From Gemmatimonadota bacterium (lineage in GTDB: Bacteria; Gemmatimonadota; Gemmatimonadetes; Longimicrobiales; RSA9), in NCBI GenBank assembly GCA_016207445.1, contig JACQPS010000175.1, positions 1 to 6,751 on the forward strand: a DNA stretch of 6,751 nt, written 5' to 3'. Every line of letters begins with the position of its first letter. Position 1 is the stretch's first letter. The notes under the pieces are model-generated. The model did not search any database, was not told the origin of the DNA, and saw only the letters and a list, made by a program, of their open reading frames with translations. The translations under genes and the position numbers were made by a program. This document shows, piece by piece, positions 1-5,620 of the stretch.

Positions 1-176
1 CGCTCGCCGTGCTCGCGAGCATTCCGCTCTACTTGTTGCTGGCGCTGAAGCGAGTTTACGGGGAGGGATGGCTCAAGACGATCGGGAAGGCTGCGGGCGC
101 GGGATCGGTCTACCTGATGTTGCTAGTCGCGTTCATGCTCGGGTCCACGGTCGTGACCGCTTTGTTCTTCCTCTGA
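1..176 (+). CDS. C-terminal fragment of a membrane protein, DUF3667-like (5' end outside window)
   Basis: The frame beginning at base 3 is open from the left edge and stops with TGA at 174-176, giving the last 57 residues of a protein. It starts with a hydrophobic stretch (LASIPLYLLLAL), then a basic/polar turn (KRVYGEGWLKTIGK), then a second hydrophobic helix (SVYLMLLVAFMLGSTVVTAL) ending FFL. This helix, 'LALKRVYGxGWLKT', helix pattern is what I recall for the C-terminus of DUF3667 membrane proteins, whose N-terminus carries a small zinc ribbon. That part is not in the window, so the family call is inference. Function is unknown for the family. The stop lies 13 bases from the convergent stop of the sugar transporter, leaving no room for a separate terminator. 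No complete start is present; the ATG at 68 is in a different frame. Confidence 0.65.
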   Translation, partial: LAVLASIPLYLLLALKRVYGEGWLKTIGKAAGAGSVYLMLLVAFMLGSTVVTALFFL

Positions 177-189
177 GTCGCAGGCCGGA

Positions 190-1506
190 TCAGCTGAACC
201 GCGTCGCGCGCCAGAGCGTCCAGCCGCAGCCGCCGAGCAGCGCCAGCATCGCCAGCGCGAGCAGCGCGACGCGCGCCCACGGCAGCGCGAGCGGCGGCAC
301 CTCGGCGAGCGCCGCGAACACCACGAAGACGGCAGTGGCCGCGGCGACGATGAGCCAGTCGATCCAGCGGCGGCGCGGCGGCGCCGTCGTCGCCTCCCGT
401 CCCGCCATGCGCGCGGCGACGTACTCCGGATCGATGCCGTAGCGCCGGCTCTCGCGCGCGGCCGCCTCGCGCCAGCGCAGGTGCTCGCGGCCGGTGGCGG
501 AGGCGAGCGCGATCGCGCCCGCGCCCAGCGCCATGAGCAGCGATCCCCCGATCACCTGCCCGTACGTGCCACGGCCCGCGCCCGCGAGCTCGCCGAAGAC
601 CAGGATCCCCCAGAGCAGCCCCCAGAGCTGGTTCGTGTTCGAGAGCGGGATGCCGCGGCTGATGCCCACGTACTTGGCCGCGTACTGCTGGAACAGGTCG
701 CCGATCACCCAGACGAAGCCGCCGAGCAGCAGCCAGAAGAGCACGGCCTGCGCGCGGGCGAGCTCCTGCCAGAGCGGGGCGACGCCGCCCGTGAAGCCGA
801 TCGCGAGCCCGCCCATCATCGCGACCTCGCCGATCGTGAAGAAGGTCACGAACGAGAGCGGGCTCATGCCGCTCAGGTACGCCTTGCGGTAGGGGATGTA
901 CATCGTGCCCCAGAGCACGCCGGCGGTGAGCGCGGCCACGACGCCGCGGAACGCCAGCTCGCGTGTGGCCACGGTCGACGACGCGAGCGCGAGCAGCGTC
1001 GCACCCGCGAACATCACGAGCGTGCCGCCGAGCACGCCCAGCCAGCGGCTCCAGCCGGCGTCCCGCAGCTCGTTGAAGAACACGAAGCCCCACAAGATCC
1101 CGAGCAGGCTGTTCGTGTTCCAGAGCGGGAACGCGATGCTGAGGCCAACATCGCGGATCGCGAAGATCGTGAGCGTATTCGCGACCGCCCACAGGCATCC
1201 CGCCAGGATCGCCCAGACCACCAGGTGCGGCGCCTGCCGCAGGTCCGCACCCACGTACGCCGTCCCCTGGATGAGCGCGGGCACGCTCCAGCGGGCGAGG
1301 AAGACGCCGAGCACCATGGCGAGCGAGATGACGAAGGGCGAGACGCCGATCGTGACCAGCTTGGTCGGCGCTTCGGCGGCGCCCAGCCAGGCGCCGGCGG
1401 TGAAGCCGCAAAAGATGCCGAGCGCCTGGAGCCGGCGCAGCCGCGCGGCATCCAGCGCGTCCGCGACGCGCGTCTCGACCGCGCTCGCCGCCGCGTCCAC
1501 GCTCAC
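190..1506 (-). CDS. GRP-family (DMT superfamily) sugar transporter with extra two-helix C-terminal tail
   Basis: A predicted inner-membrane permease of 438 residues. Glucose/ribose porter (GRP) proteins carry sugars by secondary transport, but the substrate cannot be read from this sequence. The core has about ten hydrophobic helices in two homologous halves (roughly residues 25-176 and 187-336). The repeat is plain: residues 121-176 contain FPLWNTNSLLGILWG and residues 281-336 contain IPLSNTNQLWGLLWG, each followed by an F-x-E-L turn, a G-G-x-L helix and an ALAS end. Family members are usually about 280-345 residues. This one continues with a charged amphipathic stretch (339-380) and two more helices (about 383-403 and 410-429). 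I chose the GTG at 1506 because it overlaps the stop of the small upstream gene by four bases (GTGA) and sits just before the first cytoplasmic segment. The frame stays open upstream to 1890, but that part is a shadow of the hydrolase gene. No Shine-Dalgarno is visible, which fits coupled translation. Confidence 0.88.
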   Translation of the reverse strand: MSVDAAASAVETRVADALDAARLRRLQALGIFCGFTAGAWLGAAEAPTKLVTIGVSPFVISLAMVLGVFLARWSVPALIQGTAYVGADLRQAPHLVVWAILAGCLWAVANTLTIFAIRDVGLSIAFPLWNTNSLLGILWGFVFFNELRDAGWSRWLGVLGGTLVMFAGATLLALASSTVATRELAFRGVVAALTAGVLWGTMYIPYRKAYLSGMSPLSFVTFFTIGEVAMMGGLAIGFTGGVAPLWQELARAQAVLFWLLLGGFVWVIGDLFQQYAAKYVGISRGIPLSNTNQLWGLLWGILVFGELAGAGRGTYGQVIGGSLLMALGAGAIALASATGREHLRWREAAARESRRYGIDPEYVAARMAGREATTAPPRRRWIDWLIVAAATAVFVVFAALAEVPPLALPWARVALLALAMLALLGGCGWTLWRATRFS

Positions 1507-1625
1507 GTGATCCAGCCCAGCACGAGCAGGCCTGCGACCAGAACAGCCACCGGCACCCAGAAGTGGGGGTCGCGCAGCATGGCGGCGACGCGAGTGGGGC
1601 GGGGCGCCGACGTCGTCTGCTTCAT
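1503..1625 (-). CDS. Small single-helix membrane protein (40 aa) coupled to the transporter
   Basis: A 40-residue gene wedged exactly between the hydrolase and the transporter. Its ATG at 1625-1623 overlaps the hydrolase stop (ATGA), and its TGA at 1505-1503 overlaps the transporter GTG (GTGA). The N-terminal half is polar and basic (K2, R9, R12, R17). It is followed by DPHFWVPV and one transmembrane helix (about residues 21-39, rich in V, A and L, ending LGWIT), which predicts an N-in, C-out topology. Of its 40 codons 36 end in G or C, matching the flanking genes. A second in-frame ATG at codon 16 (MLRDPHFW...) is an alternative start. Function is not known. Its position and single helix suggest an accessory subunit or stabiliser of the transporter, comparable in kind to KdpF or AcrZ, but that role is inference. 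I judge the gene real mainly because both junctions are tight stop/start overlaps. Confidence 0.75.
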   Translation of the reverse strand: MKQTTSAPRPTRVAAMLRDPHFWVPVAVLVAGLLVLGWIT

Positions 1626-2491
1626 CGGGAGCGGCCGCGCCCGCGCGTCTTGGCCGGGGCGAGGATGCGGGTCGCCCAGTCGTCGAGCGTTCGGGCCAGC
1701 TCCTCCAGCACGTCAACGGCGGTGCGACCCGAGCGCTTGAGCACCGCAAAGCTGTGGTCGGCACCGTCCACGAAGTGCAGCGTGGCGCGCGCGCCCAGCC
1801 GGCGGCAGACGTCCCGCATGAGCGTGGCATCAGCGAGCGCGTCGCGCGTCCCCTGGAGAAAGAGCATCGGTAGATCGCGCCGTCCTTCACTGCCAGCCCG
1901 ACGCCCGGAGGCGGCGGGCCCTGACTGACCCACAGGCGCGCCGATCTGCTGGAGGTGCTCCGCGCGGGTTGTGGCGGGCGCGCCGGCGGGGTGCAAGGGA
2001 AAGCCCAGGAACACGAGCCCCACCACGCCCTCGAGCGGCTTCCTGGCCGCCGCGTTCGACGTCATCCTTCCGCCCATGGACTTGCCGCCGGCCAGGAGCG
2101 GCAGGCCCGGCGCGAGCTCCGCCGCCGTCTCGACCGCGCGCCGCACCACCGCCTCCAGGATCCAGGGCGGATCGGGCCGGCGGCTCCCGGTCTCCAGGTA
2201 CGGGAACTGGTAACGCAGCGTGGCGATGCCTCGCCCCGCCAGCGCGCGGGCCACGTTCTCCAGGAAGGGGTGACGCATGCCCGCGCCCGCGCCGTGCGCC
2301 AGGACATAGAGCACCCGAGCGTTTTCCGGGCGGAGCAGCAGGCCCGAAACCCGCCCGGGCTGGATGCGGCCGCCCAGCTCGATCGCGCAGAGACGCGGAG
2401 GCGCGGAGCCGGGCTCCTCTGCCTCTCCGCGGCTCCGCGCGACCGGCTCGGCGTGACCGGCCGGGCGCGGGTTGCGGCGGCGTGCGCTCAT
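1622..2491 (-). CDS. KANL3/Tex30-like alpha/beta hydrolase
   Basis: A soluble, probably cytoplasmic hydrolase of 289 residues with an alpha/beta fold; the substrate is unknown. Visible family marks, in order, are: AHGAGAGMRHPF (65-76, oxyanion-loop region), GGKSMGGRM (135-143, nucleophile elbow, Ser138), FLGFPLHPAG (161-170), FLQGTRD (211-217, acid Asp217) and DGADHSF (242-248, His246). This combination is typical of the KANL3/Tex30 group rather than of dienelactone hydrolases. Two stretches look foreign to the family. Residues about 17-36 are encoded by an octamer palindrome. Residues about 187-208 separate a normally continuous 'P-MLFLQGTRD' region and contain a hairpin. Both keep the frame. 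The ATG at 2491 follows AGGAG at four bases, and I see no ATG or GTG between the first repeat and the domain, so this start is preferred. It is the first gene of a coupled three-gene operon; its stop overlaps the next ATG. Confidence 0.87.
   Translation of the reverse strand: MSARRRNPRPAGHAEPVARSRGEAEEPGSAPPRLCAIELGGRIQPGRVSGLLLRPENARVLYVLAHGAGAGMRHPFLENVARALAGRGIATLRYQFPYLETGSRRPDPPWILEAVVRRAVETAAELAPGLPLLAGGKSMGGRMTSNAAARKPLEGVVGLVFLGFPLHPAGAPATTRAEHLQQIGAPVGQSGPAASGRRAGSEGRRDLPMLFLQGTRDALADATLMRDVCRRLGARATLHFVDGADHSFAVLKRSGRTAVDVLEELARTLDDWATRILAPAKTRGRGRSR
1868..1933. repeat. In-frame 66-bp insertion with a 10-bp hairpin in the hydrolase gene
   Basis: This stretch encodes about residues 187-208, rich in G, R, A and S. 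It falls between IGAP and MLFLQGTRD, two segments that I expect to be nearly adjacent in this hydrolase family. Within it, 1896-1905 pairs with 1910-1919 (one mismatch) around a four-base loop, making a compact hairpin. The length is a multiple of three, so the catalytic Asp and His downstream stay in frame. That it is an insertion, rather than an ordinary loop, rests on my memory of the family and is inference. Confidence 0.4.
2384..2441. repeat. Inverted octamer repeat (NCGCRGAG)n inside the hydrolase N-terminus
   Basis: The left arm (2385-2408) is three tandem octamers, GCGCAGAG, ACGCGGAG and GCGCGGAG. After a short CCGGG spacer the right arm (2414-2441) is related units in reverse complement (CTCTGCCT, CTCCGCGG, CTCCGCGC). 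The two arms pair imperfectly into a long GC-rich hairpin. The element lies inside the hydrolase reading frame and encodes about residues 17-36, ahead of the conserved domain. Similar octamer palindromes are, to my recollection, dispersed in genomes of some soil phyla; that is memory, not something shown here. Confidence 0.65.
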
Positions 2492-2557
2492 GGAGCTCCT
2501 GCAATGAACCGGTAGGGTGCCGCCGCAACCTTACGAACCCTCCAGGGAGCGCGTCAA
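2487..2557 (-). promoter_or_regulatory. Likely sigma70-type promoter and RBS of the hydrolase-transporter operon
   Basis: On the minus strand, TTGACG (2557-2552, five of six matches to the -35 consensus) is followed after 18 bases by TAAGGT (2533-2528, which keeps the key T, A and final T of a -10). A transcript would start near 2521, giving a leader of about 30 bases. AGGAG lies at 2500-2496, four bases before the hydrolase ATG. The spacing is one base over the optimum and the -10 is weak, so this is a plausible prediction only. No operator palindrome was seen here. Confidence 0.4.
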
Positions 2558-2602
2558 CGGATCCGGGGTATGAGCCCCAAGCAGTCCCCGAAACGAGGCG
2601 TC

Positions 2603-2851
2603 ATGACCAAGCGATTCGCCACCGATCTGGCCGAAGCATTGAAGAGGCTGGCCGCCGATTACCCGGATGCGCCGGCCGACCTGGACGAGTACTTCTGGCT
2701 CTCCGTGCCGAAGTACTGGGAGTGCGTCACCGTCCCCATTATCGGCCGCGACGTGCGCATCGCGCCGCGCCACGAGGACCGCCACGGCGGCGTCGGATTC
2801 AAGGTGGGGTGGAACGTCGAGGAAAGAGTCGCGGCGCTCTGGATCCTGTGA
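2603..2851 (+). CDS. Small hypothetical protein (82 aa)
   Basis: I do not recognise this gene. It encodes 82 residues with no signal peptide or membrane segment, so it is probably cytoplasmic. Residues 1-30 look helical and charged (MTKRFATDLAEALKRLAADYP). The rest is rich in aromatic and beta-prone residues (EYFWLSVPKYWE, VTVPIIGRDVRI, GVGFKVGW), as in a small alpha-plus-beta fold. Most codons end in G or C, like the neighbours, and the frame is cleaner than the overlapping antisense frames, which supports real coding. I prefer the ATG at 2603, preceded by GAGG at four bases. An in-frame ATG at 2570 would add 11 residues (MSPKQSPKRGV) but has a poorer leader. It is divergent from the hydrolase operon and convergent with ligD, so it is probably transcribed alone. 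Confidence 0.6.
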   Translation: MTKRFATDLAEALKRLAADYPDAPADLDEYFWLSVPKYWECVTVPIIGRDVRIAPRHEDRHGGVGFKVGWNVEERVAALWIL

Positions 2852-2867
2852 CAGAACGAATCATAAA

Positions 2868-3034
2868 GCGGGTGAGGGTGAGGGCGAGGGTGAGCGTGAG
2901 GGTGGGGGCACGTCGGGAGCACGGCGGGCGGGGGCGCCCTCACCCGTAGTGATCCCGTCTTGTCCCCACCCCCACGCTCACCCTCACCCTCACCCGCATT
3001 TGCGTTGTCCCCCACGCTCACCCCCACCCTCACC
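2868..3034. repeat. Inverted, degenerate GGGTGA-hexamer array in the convergent spacer
   Basis: The 204-bp gap between the hypothetical gene and ligD holds three diverged copies of one element. One is in plus orientation (2868-2909, GGGTGA/GGGCGA units followed by GAGCGTG and a G-run). Two are in minus orientation (2964-2997 and 3008-3034), separated by about ten bases. The reverse complement of the second copy matches the first, except that the first has one extra hexamer (CGAGGG) and small changes near its G-rich end. The arms could form a long stem across about 55 bases and might end transcription from both sides, but no T-run follows. The regularly spaced G-triplets could also form quadruplexes. 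No gene was found in the spacer. Confidence 0.8.
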
Positions 3035-3055
3035 CGAAGTTCGATCCGTTCGTCA

Positions 3056-5593
3056 TCACAGCTTGCCCTGCAACCGCGCCAGCGCACTCACCAGATCCGG
3101 TCTTGCCTCCAGCAGTCCCGCCATGGGGTCCTCGCGCCGTTTCTGCATGCGCTTCGGCACGCTCTCGATGGTGAAGTGGCGGAAGTCGAGCCGCGCGGTC
3201 ACCTCCTTCCAGTCGAGCGGCGTAGACACGAGCGCGCCCGGCACGGGGCGCGCACTGAAAGGCGCGACCAGCAGCTTCCCCTGCCCGTTCTGCAGGTAGT
3301 CCAGGTACACCTTCCCCTCGCGCTGCGAGATCACGCGCGTCATGGTGGCGATCTCGGGGAGCCTGCGCACGACCACGTTCGCGAGCAGCTGCCCGAGCAG
3401 CCGCGCCTGCTCGTGCGTGCACTGGCGCGCGAGCGGGACGAGCACGTGCAGCCCCGAGGAGCCGCTGGTCTTCGCGAAGCAGGGCAGCTCGATCTCCTCG
3501 CACAGCGCGCGCAGCGCGCGCGCCACTTTCACCACGTCCGTGAAGGGCGCGCCCTTCGGGTCCAGGTCCAGGATGCACCAGTCGGGACACTCGAGCGTGG
3601 GCACGCGGCTGGCCCACACGTGCAGCGGGATGGTGCCGAGATTGATGATGTAGAGGAGCGCAGCGGCGTCGTCACAGACGAAGTAGCTGAGCTCGCGCTG
3701 CGAATCCTCGCTCCAGACGCGCTCGCGCCGCAGCCACTCGGGCGCGAACTGCGGCGCGTCTTTCTGGAAGAACGACTTCCCCTCGATCCCGTCCGGGAAG
3801 CGCGTCATGACCAGCGGCCGGTCCTTCAGGTACGGCAGCAGCCAGGGTGCGACCGCGCGGTAGTACTCGATGAGCTCGCCCTTCGTGTACTTCTCCGCCG
3901 GCCAGAAGACCTTGTCGAGATTGGTGAAGTCGACGTCGCGCGCCCGCTTGTTTCCCGCCTTGCCCACGCCCGCGCGCTCGCCCACGCCCACGCCCGCAGT
4001 TTCTAGATCCACGACGGCGCCCCGCCGGACACACTCCTCCGGCTTCTTGTCCTCGCGCAGTCGCAGAAACACCGGGTGCCGCAAGAATCCCTCGTCCGTC
4101 CACTCGCGATAGCGCACTTCCGCGACGAGCTCCGGCGCGGCCCAGGCGTGCTCGCCGCCCGCCGGCGCGCCCTCGCACGCCGGCTTCCTCCGGCGCCGGC
4201 CGTCCAGCGCCGAGCGAAGCTCACGCAGCAGCCGGTCGTCGAAGCCGGTGCCGACGCGGCCGGCGTAGCGCAGCACGCCGGCATCGTACGCGGCCAGGTG
4301 CAACGCGCCGAAGCCGGTGCGGGAGCCCTGCGCGGCCGTGTAGCCGACGACCACGAAATCGTCGCTCCGGTCCGCCTTCAGCTTGAGCCAGTTCGGCGAG
4401 CGGCCGGAGCGGTAGGGCGCGTCGGCCTTCTTGGCGATGACACCCTCCAGCCCCATGTGCGCCACCTGCTCGAAGAACGCCTCGCCCTGCTCCTCGACGT
4501 GGTCCGAGTAGCGCAGGGCACCGATCTGTGGGAGGGCGAGGCGAAGGAGCCGCTTGCGCTCCACGAGGGGCAGCGGCCGGACGTCGTACTCCTCGAATCC
4601 GAGCAGGTCGAAGACGTAGAGCGACGCCGGCAGCTCCGCCGCCGCGCGGCGCACGTCCGCGGGCTTCGTCAGGAGCGCGCGCTGCTGCAGCCGCTGGAAG
4701 CTGGGGATGCCGGCGTCGTCATGGACGACGACCTCGCCGTCGATCACGATGTGGTCGAAGGGCAGCGCGGCGACCGCACGCGCCACGTCCGGGAAGACGG
4801 CCGTGATGTCGCGGCCGTTGCGCGTGCGCAGGCTTGCCTCCCCGTGCGTGCGCGCGGCCAGGATGCGGTAGCCATCGTACTTGAGCTCGAAGAGCCAGCC
4901 GGCGCGGGTGAACGGCCGCTCGCGCGTCTCCGCCAGCATCGGCTCGAGCCCCGCGAGCTGCACCTGTCGGCGGGGCGCGCGCCCGCGCTGGAGCTCCGCG
5001 CGCATCGTGTCGGCCGGGGTGCGGCCGCCGGCGAGGTCCTCGACGGTGAGGCCGGATAGGACGGAGCTCTCGGGGAAGGCGTCGCCTTCACGAGACGCGA
5101 GCCCATCCCGCTCCTTGATCAGGAGCCAGTCGCGCTCGCTCTTCTTGATCTTCACCAGCGTCCACTTGCCGCGCAGCTTGTAGCCGCGCAGCTCGAAGAG
5201 CAGCTTGCCGGTCTTCAGTCCTTCGGCCGGGTCGCCGATCGGGACCCAGGCGCCGCGGTCCCAGACGATGGTCGCGCCCGCGCCGTAGTTCCCCTCCGGG
5301 ATCAGCCCCTCGAAGTCGCCGTACTCGACCGGGTGGTCCTCGACGTGGACGGCGAGCCGCTTCTCCGCCGGGTCGCGCGATGGCCCCTTCGGCACCGCCC
5401 ACGAGCGCAGCACGCCGTCCAGCTCGAGCCGCAGGTCGTAGTGGAGCTGTCGCGCGGCGTGCTTGTGCACCACGAACAGCCGGCCGGGAGCAGTGGCGAC
5501 CGCGCCCGCCGGCTCCGGCGTCCGCTCGAGCGACCGCTTCTCGCGGTACGCGCGCAGCGCGTCCGCGCGTGTGGATTTCTTCTTCGGAGGCAT
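3056..5593 (-). CDS. ligD: Multifunctional NHEJ DNA ligase LigD (phosphoesterase-ligase-polymerase)
   Basis: LigD repairs DNA double-strand breaks with Ku: it trims 3' ends, adds nucleotides and seals nicks using ATP. At 845 residues with the order PE-LIG-POL it matches the well-known Pseudomonas type (about 840). The phosphoesterase domain (about 30-170) has the expected metal and phosphate ligands H45, H51, D53, E85, H87 and Y91. The ligase domain (about 213-525) has ELKYDGYR with the AMP-binding Lys238, E287, YVFDLL (326-331), EGVIAKK (383-389) and WLKLK (402-406). The polymerase/primase domain (about 553-845) has DLD (D676, D678), KTSGSSGLHV (708-717) and D765 in VYLDYLQN. The ligase-polymerase linker (532-546) is a G-V-G-rich repeat. 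I chose the ATG at 5593 (MPPKKK...). The longer frame to 5797 only adds repeat-encoded SR/SG residues and overlaps the upstream gene. No clear Shine-Dalgarno is seen. No ku gene lies in the window. Confidence 0.97.
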   Translation of the reverse strand: MPPKKKSTRADALRAYREKRSLERTPEPAGAVATAPGRLFVVHKHAARQLHYDLRLELDGVLRSWAVPKGPSRDPAEKRLAVHVEDHPVEYGDFEGLIPEGNYGAGATIVWDRGAWVPIGDPAEGLKTGKLLFELRGYKLRGKWTLVKIKKSERDWLLIKERDGLASREGDAFPESSVLSGLTVEDLAGGRTPADTMRAELQRGRAPRRQVQLAGLEPMLAETRERPFTRAGWLFELKYDGYRILAARTHGEASLRTRNGRDITAVFPDVARAVAALPFDHIVIDGEVVVHDDAGIPSFQRLQQRALLTKPADVRRAAAELPASLYVFDLLGFEEYDVRPLPLVERKRLLRLALPQIGALRYSDHVEEQGEAFFEQVAHMGLEGVIAKKADAPYRSGRSPNWLKLKADRSDDFVVVGYTAAQGSRTGFGALHLAAYDAGVLRYAGRVGTGFDDRLLRELRSALDGRRRRKPACEGAPAGGEHAWAAPELVAEVRYREWTDEGFLRHPVFLRLREDKKPEECVRRGAVVDLETAGVGVGERAGVGKAGNKRARDVDFTNLDKVFWPAEKYTKGELIEYYRAVAPWLLPYLKDRPLVMTRFPDGIEGKSFFQKDAPQFAPEWLRRERVWSEDSQRELSYFVCDDAAALLYIINLGTIPLHVWASRVPTLECPDWCILDLDPKGAPFTDVVKVARALRALCEEIELPCFAKTSGSSGLHVLVPLARQCTHEQARLLGQLLANVVVRRLPEIATMTRVISQREGKVYLDYLQNGQGKLLVAPFSARPVPGALVSTPLDWKEVTARLDFRHFTIESVPKRMQKRREDPMAGLLEARPDLVSALARLQGKL
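3958..3999. repeat. GCCCAC-type hexamer repeat encoding the LigD interdomain linker
   Basis: Within ligD, CGCCCA/CGCCCG units recur across this stretch at about six-base spacing, interrupted by CGCGCGCT. On the coding strand they read as GGGCGT, GGGCGA and GGGCAA. They encode AGVGVGERAGVGKAG, a flexible linker between ligase and polymerase domains. The units have the same G3N3 layout as the arrays in the two flanking intergenic gaps but a different sequence. Because the unit is six bases, gain or loss of copies would not break the frame. Confidence 0.6.
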
Positions 5594-5620
5594 GGAGAGG
5601 GTAATACCCGGGGAGAGGAT

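Noticed and set aside
177..189. Terminator between the convergent DUF3667-like gene and the transporter
   Set aside because: The gap is only 13 bases and I see no hairpin with a T-run there.
110..1411. Minus-strand open frame of 433 codons overlapping the transporter in another frame
   Set aside because: Its translation is R/A/G-rich without hydrophobic helices, while the other frame gives a clean two-repeat permease.
481..1740. Long plus-strand open frame (419 codons) opposite the transporter
   Set aside because: Arginine-, alanine- and glutamate-rich low-complexity translation with no domain; it is a GC-bias shadow of the transporter and hydrolase genes.
1507..1890. N-terminal extension of the transporter frame up to 1890
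   Set aside because: The extra 128 residues are low-complexity and overlap the hydrolase and the small protein; the GTG at 1506 with its GTGA overlap is a much better start.
1969..2949. Plus-strand open frame (326 codons) across hydrolase, promoter and hypothetical gene
   Set aside because: Proline/arginine-rich translation in a shadow frame that crosses intergenic repeats.
2868..3034. CRISPR array
   Set aside because: Hexamer units are contiguous and degenerate, with inverted arms and no unique spacers of constant length.
2659..3087. Minus-strand open frame of 142 codons over the spacer
   Set aside because: It reads through the GGGTGA arrays as HPHAHPHPH-type repeats and overlaps the better-supported plus-strand gene.
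2960..5059. Long plus-strand open frames opposite ligD (2960-4006 and 4076-5059)
   Set aside because: They are antisense to conserved LigD domains, have no recognisable motif and partly translate the hexamer array.
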